This document shows, piece after piece, positions 1-9,788 of a stretch of 64,000 bases of DNA. The stretch spans positions 1,922,001 to 1,986,000 of the forward strand of contig PSQN01000015.1 in the NCBI GenBank assembly GCA_002989075.1, given 5' to 3'. The position numbers and the translations under genes are program-made. Numbering within the stretch: the stretch's first letter is position 1; each line of letters starts with the position of its first letter. Under the pieces are notes generated by a model. The model searched no databases and was not told the origin of the DNA. It saw nothing but the letters and a program-made list of their open reading frames with translations. This DNA comes from Arthonia radiata (lineage: Eukaryota > Ascomycota > Arthoniomycetes > Arthoniales > Arthoniaceae).

Positions 1-1079
1 TGAAGACCATGAGAACGCCGAGGATAATACGAAGGACGGCGATCGGCCAGCCTAACTCGTCGATACTAAAGGGGATAGTCGACGGCATTGGGTCCGAGAT
101 CGAGTACGGGGAATGGCTGAATTGGAAACAGCCAAGCTGTATACCGATGAAGGTCCCGGAAAAAGCTACAGAGTCGTCAAAGCAGGGGCAGTTGTCTGCG
201 GGTTCAGGATGCAGGCGGACTAGAACCAAGATGACAACTGCGACGATTAAGATATTGTTAAAAGGGCCAGTGGAGACCCATATATCGAAGGCAGTTCCAT
301 ACTGGATCTGAGCAATGGCGATGACTGCGCCGAGAAGAGCGCCAATGACGATGTCGAAGATGCCGTGCATACCGCAATAGACACGGCCAAAGACGATGGA
401 GGCCGCGTAGAAGTAGAAGGCCACTTGCAGGGGTGTCGAGTACGCTTTGACAGTCGGATTTGAGAAGTTTCGGATGGCATACACGGCATAGATGGCCACT
501 GAAACAGCATTGGTGGAGTGTGTTGAAGGGAAGCCATATTCAAGCGCGTGTGACGCTGAACGTGATATTCGTTGAAGCGGTGGAGAGAGTGGGCGCGGTA
601 GACATATCATGTCCTTGATGAAACCGCTGAAGAACACACCAGCTGCAAGCATGTGTACCATACTGGGCAAAGAGGGTCAGCAGACCCTCATGTGTAGTAG
701 TGAAGGTACTTACCCCCTGGCGATCTGTGTCAGTCCGCACCAAAATAGTATAGGCAATATCGTCATGAAAAAGGTATGCGTCCCAAGGTTTCCAGTGAAA
801 GCGAAGTAAGCATCAAGGTTGGGCGATCTAAGTCTCTGCTGTAAGGATGCCAGGAGTGGAGTCTCCCATCTGACGATGGGTATCAGTTCTTCTCTAAACC
901 TTCTACGCCATGGCGGGAGCCTTTGATGGTCTTCACGGGAGATCAGTACCAGGCCAAACATAACGCTTTCACCATTTGCATTGGAGTCTTAGTAGTAGCG
1001 TATTTGACCTACAATGCTCCAAACTTCGCAGACCAGCTTCTACGGTCTTCGGCCGCAGCTCGTTCGGCTTTTCTGCCAT
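1..1079 (-). CDS. LCB3: Dihydrosphingosine/sphingoid-base 1-phosphate phosphatase, 3' end outside window
   Basis: PAP2-superfamily phosphatase of the Lcb3/Ysr3 type, an ER membrane enzyme that removes phosphate from long-chain base 1-phosphates in sphingolipid turnover. Exons read 1079-1013, 930-714 and 662 to beyond base 1, with introns of 82 and 51 nt (GT-AG). All three catalytic motifs of the family are visible: KDMICLPRP (KX6RP), EYGFPSTHS (PSGH-like) and GRVYCGMHGIFD (the SRX5H-like motif). Several hydrophobic segments surround them, such as GTHTFFMTILPILFWCGL. The start at 1079 gives MAEKPNELRPK and, after splicing, LEHYHQRLPPWRRRF, which resembles the family N-terminus; starting at 961 instead would read through the first intron. 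About 315 residues are visible and the C-terminus is lost at the window edge. It is divergent from rho4. The PAP2 assignment is firm; LCB3 versus its paralogue YSR3 cannot be separated here. Confidence 0.9.
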
Positions 1080-1611
1080 TTCGACGGAAGCGCAAATCCT
1101 CCTGTTGACTCTCCCGAATGATCAACGCCGTGTCGCTATGCACCTACTCAATGGTTTGAGGCAATGATGCAGAATTTGGATTGGCTATCGGATTTGATGT
1201 TGAGCTCTCAGGGGGGCCGCTTTTGAGCACATTGGTGGTCCTTCATAAATCGATATTGGAATACACATAGTCCAGCAGTCTTCGGAAGCATGAGATCCAT
1301 GTAGTGTGGCACTACCTACGCGTTGTGACAATCTGCGCTCAAACTACGCTCAGACACAGACTCGAGATGTTGACTCAAGCAGTTGATATGATTCGCGCTA
1401 GCCGCCAGCTTTCACGTGAAAGGACTTGGCACCCGCCGTTGCCGTGCCAACACGTCCCTGGGGCCAAAATGAAGACAGTCGCTCTATCCACCTGCTGATT
1501 GCTCCCGATGTTCTACAGAGTGCCGCATTCACATTCCTCGCGACTGCAGTCCTACCGCGCATCATTCTGTCCTCGCGTCATCAGGCGATCGAATTGCACA
1601 AATACTTTGTC
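1080..1611. promoter_or_regulatory. Divergent spacer between LCB3 and rho4
   Basis: This 532-bp spacer separates two divergent genes and must hold both promoters. I see no strong TATA box and no conserved frame; the short frames are not supported by splice context. Confidence 0.5.
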
Positions 1612-2549
1612 ATGGACGGCTCAACTTCAACCACCACCTCCAACTATGACCACCTGCGTCGCAAACGATCCTCACGCATCAACTTGGGAATGGACTCATC
1701 GCGCCGAAAGCCAGTCCAATCGCATCGCGACTCCGGCACAGTGAGCTCGTCAGTCAGCTCGTTGAACGACGCAGGCTCAGCAAACACAAATATCACCGAG
1801 CCACCCGCATACTCGAAGAAGTTCGTCGTCGTGGGTGATGGTGGCTGTGGGAAAACGTGCTTGTTGATCAGCTATAGCCAAGGATATTTCCCAGAGGTGA
1901 GCATGGGCGTATGCAAAGTTGCGTTTGCGGTCGCTGACTTCTTCAGAAATACGTGCCAACAGTGTTTGAGAACTACATCACCAACAAGTCACATCCAGCC
2001 TCTGGCAAGACAGTCGAGCTTGCGCTATGGGATACGGCCGGACAAGAAGAATACGACCGCCTTCGACCTCTGTCATATCCGGAGACAGACTTGCTTTTTG
2101 TTTGCTTTGCCATTGACTGCCCGAACTCGCTGGAAAATGTCATGGACAAGGTGAGATTATAAGATTAGGCCACCCTAAGAGAGCGATGCTGACCTGCGCA
2201 GTGGTATCCTGAGGTGCTTCACTTCTGCCCGACAACCCCAATCATCCTTCTCGGCTTAAAATCGGATCTCCGCTACAAGAAGAACTGCATCGAGCTGCTG
2301 CGAAGCCAAGGGCTGACTCCAGTGACAACGCAACAAGGCCAACAGGTCGCCTCAAGAATGGGCGCCACATACATGGAATGCAGTAGCAAAGAACAGACCG
2401 GTGTCGAGGAGATCTTCAACCGAGCGATCAACGTCGCAGTCGGGGAGGAAGAGCGGAAGAAAGCAGAACTTCAAGCACCACCAAGAGGTAGAGGAGGTAA
2501 TGGCGTACCGGGCAAGCCGAAGAAGAACAGAAGTTGCATTATTCTGTGA
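1612..2549 (+). CDS. rho4: Rho4-type small GTPase
   Basis: Rho-family GTPase of the Rho4 subfamily, which in filamentous fungi acts at septa and in cell-wall integrity through formins and the MAP-kinase pathway. Exons are 1612-1896, 1947-2150 and 2202-2549 (all introns phase 0; 50 and 51 nt), giving 278 residues. A Ser-rich N-terminal extension of about 70 residues, usual for Rho4, precedes the G domain. Visible motifs are the P-loop GDGGCGKT, switch I ([10 protein letters not shown]), switch II ([18 protein letters not shown]), the base-recognition segment LKSDLR (G4-like) and ECSSKE (G5). The C-terminus is basic and ends in the prenylation box CIIL, predicting geranylgeranylation. RhoGDI, which extracts prenylated Rho proteins from membranes, lies 9 kb downstream. 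Rho3 and Cdc42 were considered, but the long N-terminus and the [14 protein letters not shown] segment fit Rho4. Confidence 0.95.
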
Positions 2550-2924
2550 CCGTACGTTCTTCTTCAAGCTTGCTGACTGAGCGCATAGATCTTCCACTGC
2601 CCCTCGACGCTACCAACGAGCGCGACATTGAAAGCCAAGTCGCGAAACCAAATGGTAGTGTGCTGGAGTCGGTTGGGAGGTCGATCTATGACTTTTTGTT
2701 TCCGTGGTCTTGAATGAGCTGCATGATGTGCATTGGTATGGCGTTGGAGGTATTTGGACACAGGCTCTGACGCTTGATGTTGGTTGTGCTGTTGTTTTGT
2801 AACATAACCAACGGCTTTTGGCCAGAACATGTCCACCCTTAATGTACGCTTTGGTGTGTTGACTTTCCCTCATGTCTTTGTTGCCGAGGATGGCGTTTGA
2901 CCGTCCTCACCATCCTATAGTCCA
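2550..2924. other. Spacer between convergent rho4 and DAD1
   Basis: A 375-bp convergent spacer that should hold both 3' untranslated regions. No coding or repeat signal seen. Confidence 0.5.
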
Positions 2925-3418
2925 TTAGCCAGGTTCCTGTAGAGCGAGACCTCGAGGGGTTCTTGTGTCCGAGTGGGATCTCAAGCAACCAATCGTCCGC
3001 ATGACCGAGTGGGCCAATACGCAACTCCATCGGAGACATAGATATCTAAAGTTGAGACTGACCCTATTAGAAAAGCCGTTCTGCGCCGGCTCTTTGGCCA
3101 TCACACCTTCAAAGTGCGACCACAATGCTTCTACTGAGGAGAACTCGTTTCCAACCTGGCTGCGTTAGCGTCAAATTGAGTCGGCGAGGGTCATCGTTCT
3201 GGTACCGCAATAACGCCTTCAAGATTGCGATTTAGCTTGTTCAAGTTCTGAAGCACCTGCTCCAGGTTCTGAGTATGATGTTAGCTCCGTCCACACCCAC
3301 AAGTATTGTGGATGTAGCTCACCTCGCCGATGTCCTGCAGGAGTAGGCCGCGTTGCTGCTCGAAATATGAAGAGCTCTGACTGGCGCCATTCGACGCAGG
3401 AAGCGCGTTCTTGGACAT
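2925..3418 (-). CDS. DAD1: DASH/Dam1 complex subunit Dad1
   Basis: Subunit of the fungal DASH (Dam1) complex, the ring-forming outer-kinetochore coupler that attaches chromosomes to spindle microtubules. Exons read 3418-3323, 3268-3206, 3155-3063 and 2936-2925. The joined protein (87 residues) carries the family core: [16 protein letters not shown], then [20 protein letters not shown], then [20 protein letters not shown]. The first two introns (54 and 50 nt) are certain because they restore this core. The third (126 nt) is optional: it has GT-AG ends and no in-frame stop, so retaining it adds 42 residues (129-residue form). The spliced length matches the usual Dad1 size. The gene is divergent from the HTH gene starting near 3.5-3.7 kb. 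It is too broken by introns to be found as one frame. Confidence 0.92.
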
Positions 3419-3536
3419 GATGCAGCTTGCTCTCCAAACCGCGTGCAGAAGACGCGATGGAGAAGTGGTAATATCCAGGTTATTGTTACGCTAGTACTCT
3501 AAACGGACGCGCTACCTCAGACGCTAAAGCAGTGCC

Positions 3537-4894
3537 ATGATCGGAGATACCGACGCTCATCGGCAGCCTCCTCACTTTCAAAATCCTCTTCTTCACCTGG
3601 ACCAATCTTTTGTACTGGGTCTGTCGACCATCGTCCGTAATAGGCAATACGCTTTTGCAGCAAACGTCTTTAAGTCTATCTTCGGATACAGAGGCAGGAT
3701 GGGGAGAGCAATGTCAAATGACACGTCGGCCATCATTGTACGAGCGCTTGCGCAAGGTCATTCGCGAAATGACATCGCGAAACTGTGTGGAGTCTCGACC
3801 CGGGCAGTCACCAGAGTCAGTACCAACCTCAAGAAGCATGGTAATGCCAGACCACCACCAAGCGGTTTGAAGCAAGGTCGGCCTGCGAAGTTGACTCGCA
3901 AGCAAGCGGATGTAAGTATTGTTCCGTAGCGTAGTACCACATGATGCATTGACGTGCTCAAGGCGCTACTTGCTTGGATCACGGCCAGGAACTATACTTT
4001 TTACGTGAAGGATCTGGTGAGCTTTTTGAGGGAGCATCACAACTATCAAGGGTGCGATGGCACCGTCAGAAGAGGCATGGTGAGGGCAGGCTTCAAACGC
4101 AAAGAGGTAGGCTTGTGATATTGCATAAACGGCTCCTGCCAGACTACAGCAATGCTGGTCTTCGACTAACGCTCCAATAGCCATACCACAAAAGCGAAAT
4201 CACTGTCTGGATACCGCCAGATCATCCCCCTCGATTTGAGGTTATACTGGACGGTGAAGCACGGTCACAGCCTCAGGAGAAGGCGGCAGGAGATGCTCCG
4301 CCGGAGATACCACAGCAAGCAACACTAACAACACAGTCAACACCCACTCATCAACCGATGCAAGCTCCGCCTGCACCTATGACAGTCGAGTCGTCACAGG
4401 CCACTTCGATGCTTGATGCTTACCCAAATTACTACCATCAACATCACGTGGCGTTCCAAGCTCAAGGACCAGTTCCACCACTGGATCCCAATTTATATCC
4501 AATGCAGCCAGGCCAGAGCTCGCAACAACACCCTCAAGCACCACCACCACAAGTGCCTTTCCCTCCTCAGCAGCTTCCATCTCAACAGCCCACAGGCGCA
4601 AGACCGCAACCGTCACCAGCAGCGAGGTCATCACCAAAGAAGGCCAAGAAGCCCAAAAAGGAAGAGCAACTGCAGACTCAAGTCTCATTAATGCATGAGG
4701 CGATGACGCAGCAAGCGGAGCTTATTCGCCAGCTCCAGACGCAGCTTGCACAGAATCAAGCTGGAGGTCCACCTCAGGCGCAGATGCAGTCATTGCCGTT
4801 CAACAATGCCGGCATAGATCCTTCTTTGGAACTAAATGCTCAACAAGGGCATGATGATGGCTTTGGGATGGACGAGGAAGAAGTCGCAGTGTAG
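3537..4894 (+). CDS. Paired helix-turn-helix protein, probably derived from a Tc1/mariner-type DNA-binding domain
   Basis: Exons 3537-3911, 3963-4106 and 4181-4894 give up to 410 residues; ATGs at 3699 and 3711 are equally possible and would start just before the domain. The N-terminal part has two helix-turn-helix units: one around SNDTSAIIVRALAQGHSRND and IAKLCGVSTRAVTRV, the second around KLTRKQADALLAWI to TVRRGMVRAGFKRKE. The linker GLKQGRPAKL resembles the GRP/AT-hook-like linker of Tc1 and paired-type domains. No DDE catalytic core follows. Instead there is a long Pro/Gln-rich tail, a basic patch (SPKKAKKPKKEE, likely nuclear localisation), a short Gln-rich coiled segment and an acidic end. 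I infer a host DNA-binding protein, possibly a regulator, rather than an active transposase. No terminal inverted repeats were seen around it. Confidence 0.75.
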
Positions 4895-5179
4895 GGCAAA
4901 CATCGGCTCGTTGATTATCAACAACAAAGATCATGATCTTTCAGCTCATCGGTGATTATCAAGTGTGGCGGTAGACAAGCACAAAATGTTTAAGTCTCGT
5001 TTGCTATCAAATCATTACGCTGAAAATGAGGCTGCTGATGCCCCCACTTATTTCTTGATGTCTGCCATTTGCGCTCTCAGAAGCGGCCTGTAGCCGCGCT
5101 ATCTCGTCTTCTTACAAACAGCGGCCCTCGATCACTCTCTCATCACAGTGCTCCTTATACAAGCTCTCCCTTCCTGGAA

Positions 5180-5844
5180 ATGGCTGACTACGCCCACGCA
5201 ATCGATTTGGAGAGTGACAAAGAGCATTGCAAAGCATGCGCATCTATCGCAGATGCTCAAGAAGAAACATCTAGTGGATGGCCTAATGAAGATGCATGTG
5301 TCCAGGAAGAAGATGTAACGTCTATCCAAATGACGCCAAGATACGGGTCTTGTGGCCACCAGACCGTGATTATAATTCCTGAGACCAGCGATCCGTCATC
5401 ACAGATCTCGATCGCGTCACCAGCGCCTTCGCTCTCCTATCTGAAGCAGCCGTCAAATGCAACGAAACAATGATTGGCAAGTGGCTCAGCTATGGCGCCA
5501 TTCGGCGCGCAATGAACATGATTCAGGACCAAATTACGCAAGCTCTTCGTTTGCTCTTTCTAGTCCTGAAACGCATCAGCTACGAAGATCGCCGCGAGAA
5601 AGTCGAGGCCGGGCAGCCGAACATCTGGTGGGAGCGCTACGATTACGTACAGAAGCTTGGAAGGGAGCTCATTCAGTTGTCCGAGAGATATCTTGAGTTG
5701 CCAGAAGATGCAGAACTGGACACAATCGACACTCTAGAAAAGGTGAAAGAAGGACTTGATGTGGCGAGCATACTGCTGGACTTGTTGAACATTCGGATGG
5801 GTGGAGAGCGAAAGGGCAAGGCAGTTGCGTCTGAAGAGTTCTAG
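5180..5844 (+). CDS. Uncharacterised small protein
   Basis: Proposed exons 5180-5314 and 5389-5844, joined by a 74-nt GT-AG intron in phase 0, give 196 residues. The join is needed because the second frame is open and coding-like upstream of its first ATG (ITDLDRVTSAFALLSEAAVK) back to a stop just before the acceptor. The first exon is acidic with several cysteines (EHCKACASIADAQEE). The second is largely helical and amphipathic, with IWWERYDYVQKLGRELIQLS and a short basic end. No family is recognised. The start ATG at 5180 follows a C/T-rich leader. Without the intron the locus would read as two overlapping short frames. Confidence 0.5.
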
Positions 5845-6859
5845 GAGGAGTGCCTTGCCAGGCCTGAGGGAGAGCATTATCGTGGGCCGTGGCATTGCTA
5901 CTCTGCGCATGACAGGCTCGTTTGGTTCAGAAGTCCTGCTGAGGCGATGCCGCATATTGGTGAGTTATGACTTAGTAGCTGCAACTATAACGGGGAGACC
6001 GAAGTGGACTGAATGGGGTGTTGCCCTTCCCCGTCGAGCTATTTACATTTGTCGATCAGCCTGTACGATCTACCACTGTAGCCGCGCTGACTGTCGATTT
6101 GCCAATTCTTTGCTACTACGAAGACACTAAAAATGCTCGACCCTTTCGTGCTGTGCTCAGTACACGAGCTGCAGGCTTAGATTTCCCGTACAACGCTCTT
6201 TCCAGATCCATCCACTCACCTCACTTCCGAACCCACAGTCTAAAAGCCCTAACCCTAAGCGAGGCTCGAATTTGTCCCATTGCTTGGCATCATCCTGCTC
6301 GATTTACATAGCATCAACAAGCCAATCGTCTGCTGTCTCTAATTCTTGACGTAGGTTCTCTCATTGATGGCTGGCTGTCGCAGCACCAGCTCGTCTGTTG
6401 CCTCGGTCGCTACACTTACGTATTATCACGCGCCTCCGGAATTCAGCCAAAGTGAACACCATGTTGTCAACTTTTGGATTCAGTCCAGTGGAGCATGAAT
6501 TCGCTCGAAGGGATGCTTACTTCCCCGATGATACGACTGAAATCTGCTGCGATCTCGATGCGCGTAAGTGTAACGAGATCGCGTAAGTGTAACCGCTGAT
6601 AAATATAACATTATATCACGCCGTCCCTGATACTTATAACTGTCTCAACCATCAAAACACCTTCCTCCCTCTTGTTATATCAAGTTTCGAAGCCACGCTT
6701 TCATTCGACTGCCATCGACCAGGTGAGCATAAAAGGGTTCCTCGATGCCGTTCCTAAGCGCTATTTCCTCTGTCCATATCTCACTCTCCTCATTTACCCC
6801 GTTGCTCAATCCACTCCTCTTCGACTGAAAACCCTCTTCAAGACAAACACCATCTTACC
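5845..6859. other. Intergenic region with a telomere-type repeat
   Basis: About 1 kb without a supported gene. It contains two tandem CCCTAA units at 6247-6258 and a C/T-rich leader (about 6,650-6,850) ahead of the small gene at 6860. Confidence 0.45.
6247..6258. promoter_or_regulatory. Telobox: two CCCTAA units
   Basis: CCCTAACCCTAA, two exact copies of the fungal telomere repeat in an internal position. Such motifs bind Tbf1/TRF-like factors in promoters of housekeeping genes in other fungi. Function here is inferred. A second such site lies at 58486-58497. Confidence 0.4.
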
Positions 6860-7093
6860 ATGTCGAACCCAAATCAAAACACATCCGAAGGTTCTCAACC
6901 TCGAGAAAGAACATTCGGGGAAGTAGTAGCCAAAAAGATGGAGTTGATCAGCAAATTAGGCGGTCGGGACAAGTATGAAAGACGAAAGAACAGTCCGACT
7001 AGGGGCGCATTATACAACAAGGATAGAGATGCGTCCTCTTCGGCTTCTTATCAGTCTGTCGGCAATAGCGGCTCTCATGGAGGAAAGAAGTAG
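6860..7093 (+). CDS. Small uncharacterised hydrophilic protein
   Basis: A 77-residue single-exon frame starting MSNPNQNTSEGSQPRERTFG and ending SHGGKK. The ATG sits in a good fungal context (CTTACCATGTCG) after a long C/T-rich, A-ended leader typical of expressed genes in this group. The protein is charged, rich in Ser, Lys and Arg and probably disordered, apart from a possible short helix (EVVAKKMELISKLGG). No family is recognised. Length alone does not prove coding; the leader and start context are the main support. Confidence 0.45.
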   Translation: MSNPNQNTSEGSQPRERTFGEVVAKKMELISKLGGRDKYERRKNSPTRGALYNKDRDASSSASYQSVGNSGSHGGKK

Positions 7094-7967
7094 TGTTGAT
7101 TGCGCCTGGGCTTTTCTATCTCGTGAGCATGTGGCTGGTGTCGCGTGTGGCAAGATTGTTGGTCAAATGAATGAGTTACAGCGGTGCCTCCTCGAGCTCA
7201 TAACTCGAACTGCCTTCCCTGGAGATCGCAATGCATGTGTCTCTCGCCTTCCCTTGCGAGACGCAGCGGTTTTGCCCAGGAGTAGAGGCATCACCAGCGC
7301 AACGTATGGCTGGCTTGCCGTCTCAATCGCAGGAGCGGTGCGCCATCAGTCTGGCGTCGTCGGATGATGCTCAAGGCACTCCTTGACAGGCGACGGCAGC
7401 ACACTGGCTATAGCCAACATTCTCTCGCCTCTCTCCCTCCCCCCTACTCCACCCCTGGAGGATAGTTGATCTATTCCATCGCTCATTGCCAGCCTTTCAA
7501 CGCTTGCGTGACCACCATCGCCGTCGATCCCTCAAATTTTCTGTAAACTCCGAACATATCCTCATGAACCGCGATGTCCGATGCCTCGCCACTGCAACCC
7601 GCCGAAGAGTCCGGGACATCATCATCTTCCTCGCGTACACGCTCCGCTTTGAGAGAGACCTGGACCGCTCACTTGTATGGGCTGAGATAACGAGATCAGG
7701 GCATGAACACAAGACGCGTTGATGATATGACCCTTGTACTGCAGAAATGCGGTTTTCGGCGCGACAGCCGCGCTATCTGGTTTTTCGAACGTTTCCAGGA
7801 GGTGCTAGAGAAGCCCGAGTGCACGAAGGCGGGGCACTGGAAGAGGTGTGATGAGTGAAGGTTGACGCGAAGTGGAAAGAAGGGGAATATTGTGGAAAAG
7901 AAGGGGTCAGCTGGGTTTGTTGAGTCGACCCGGGACCGAATCAACGTATGGGCAGAAGCTCAGGTAG

Positions 7968-8012
<45 letters not shown>

Positions 8013-8545
8013 GCATCAATCTGGGTCTCGAGCTACGTATAGGCAATCTAAAGGTTTCCGGTCAACTGGTCAGCAAGTCCCAACTGACGACAGCAAGCGC
8101 AGCGCATTTAGAAAGCCAGCGTGTATCACATCCAGATGACGCCAGCGTCTGGAGCATTTCAGACACTGTTCGATACTTATACACCAAGTCGTACGGACTG
8201 TTCTGTGGATAAGCAGACCCTGCAAGCGTGCTCGCCGAGGCACTGATGCTTCGTTTAATCCTTCTAAGGAGCGAAGGAGCTTTAGTAGCGGTCGCAAGCA
8301 ATCATCTCGCGGAAGCAGTCCCCTTTTCTTTCATGGTGGGAAACCGCTTCACCACTTGCCTCCGCACTCTTCGGACGGACGCAGGAGTTTCTCGCGCATT
8401 GGCGGAGTCCGGAATGCTCCTTGTCACCAACCGTGGCAGAAGCCTCGCTCTCCTCATCTTCAGCTTGTTACCGCATCTCCCACCTACTGGAACCAAACAA
8501 GTGAGCCTAGAATCCTTTACGCCCCGAGCGCGACAGCCAAACATG
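7094..8545. other. Gene-poor stretch with hexanucleotide microsatellite
   Basis: About 1.45 kb with only short unsupported frames on both strands. The one clear feature is the ATGGGC repeat at 7968-8014. The right end may include 3' sequence of the kinase-like gene on the minus strand. Confidence 0.4.
7968..8014. repeat. ATGGGC hexanucleotide microsatellite
   Basis: Seven perfect tandem ATGGGC units (7968-8009) plus a partial unit. It creates artificial Gly-His or Trp-Ala repeat frames on the plus strand that I do not consider genes. Confidence 0.9.
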
Positions 8546-9463
8546 CTACCGCGTAAGCTGCGCGTGCACCACGCCAGCGCTCCTCGACTTGTTCTCAGCC
8601 TCGCCAATGCGCCGGGTCATCTCCTCATGCCCCTGCATGCCATGTTCCGGCGAGGTGCCCTCACTCACAAGCTTCCCTGCCGGCAGCTCATCCATCACCA
8701 CCCTCCTCACAGGTCGCTTAACACCATCATGGACGACGTCGAAGGTGTACGCGCCCCAGAACCGAGGCGCGAATTCATCGTCCAGTCCGCTCTCGGCAAG
8801 GAGAGCGTGCGCGTGCGCCTCGCGTCTGTATCGTGCGTCCGTTGTGCGGAAATTGTCGACCGTGCTGTACCCGTGGTCCCAGAATAAGGTGTCGTAGATT
8901 TTTGCGATGACGGGTCTGAAGGGGGGCGGTGGTAATGGGTTTAGACCTGCCTGCGGTGGTGGCCGGTTGGGGAGAGTGACGAGGCCCATTTCGGCGAGGT
9001 CTTCTTCGAGTGTCGGGAGAGGGGTGGGTGCTGGCGCTGGAGGGATGGTGGGAGATGTGGGGGTTCGGGGGAGGAAGGTGACTTTGAAAAGAAGAGGTCC
9101 GCGGGAGTTTGGCCGTGTGTGGATGATACCTGCGATTTGGAGTAGGTGTGAGTCGATGCGCACCTTTCCGGTGTCGGGAGGGTTGTCGAGGCAGAGCTGG
9201 AGCTCGTTGTCCGAAGTGAGCGCGGCTTTCATTGAGGGTGTCGACTGGACGACTGTGCGACCGGTCGGACGTGCTGGGACATGCGGACGTACGTGAAGTA
9301 TGCTGTTCCGAGGATACAAATTGTCAGAGGTGGGTCTCGGAGGCTGTGCGCAGTCTCTGCTCGTGGTACACATTCGTATAGGAACGTTCCGGTTGAGTCT
9401 GCTGGTGGGAATCGGAGCTCTCAGCCGCCAAGCCGAGTTCAGTCGCAATGCAAGTGCTTCCAT
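8546..9463 (-). CDS. Fungal protein-kinase-like protein, appears shortened
   Basis: A 305-residue open frame. The C-terminal third resembles the N-lobe of the fungus-specific kinase-like proteins: RPVIAKIYDTLFWDHG carries a candidate VAIK-type lysine, followed by RYRREAHAHALL (an alphaC-like helix with a Glu), APRFWGAYTFD and the hinge-like RRVVMDELPAGKLV. The frame ends at AGVVHAQLTR, where relatives have the HxD catalytic loop. No HRD/HxD aspartate and no DFG motif are present before the stop, so as read it cannot be a working kinase. Possible explanations are an unseen intron just before the stop (a GT lies at the last codons), a decayed gene, or a pseudokinase. I could not find a convincing following exon. 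Confidence 0.5.
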   Translation of the reverse strand: MEALALRLNSAWRLRAPIPTSRLNRNVPIRMCTTSRDCAQPPRPTSDNLYPRNSILHVRPHVPARPTGRTVVQSTPSMKAALTSDNELQLCLDNPPDTGKVRIDSHLLQIAGIIHTRPNSRGPLLFKVTFLPRTPTSPTIPPAPAPTPLPTLEEDLAEMGLVTLPNRPPPQAGLNPLPPPPFRPVIAKIYDTLFWDHGYSTVDNFRTTDARYRREAHAHALLAESGLDDEFAPRFWGAYTFDVVHDGVKRPVRRVVMDELPAGKLVSEGTSPEHGMQGHEEMTRRIGEAENKSRSAGVVHAQLTR

Positions 9464-9788
9464 GATATCTCAGTCAACTACTTGAGACTTGTTGCGCCGG
9501 TCGATAAGATTGTGGATTGATCATTCTGCATGCGCAACACAATCTGTTCGAGTTGCGTTATGCTCAATAAGCGGAGGTGCCGCATAGGCGCCTCTGCCTG
9601 CACCTCGTTGCAGATTGCAGAAAGTAGTCGATAGGGGGGTCCGAGAATGCATCCACGTATATCTGAAGATTCATGGCTGTGATTGACAGGGATGCCCTTC
9701 ACTAGGGTGTCCACATGCGCGATTTGGGTAATGACGGAGAGTTCGTTGCCTGAAATGTAGGCTTGTGTAACACCAGAATGCTGATCGT
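9464..9788. promoter_or_regulatory. Divergent spacer
   Basis: A 325-bp spacer between the minus-strand kinase-like gene and the plus-strand unknown gene. No motif stands out. Confidence 0.4.

Noticed and set aside
7862-8212. Frame with a Gly-His repeat
   Set aside because: The repeat is simply the ATGGGC microsatellite translated; flanks are not coding-like.
8228-8887. 219-codon plus-strand frame
   Set aside because: Largely the antisense of the kinase-like gene, whose own frame shows family similarity.
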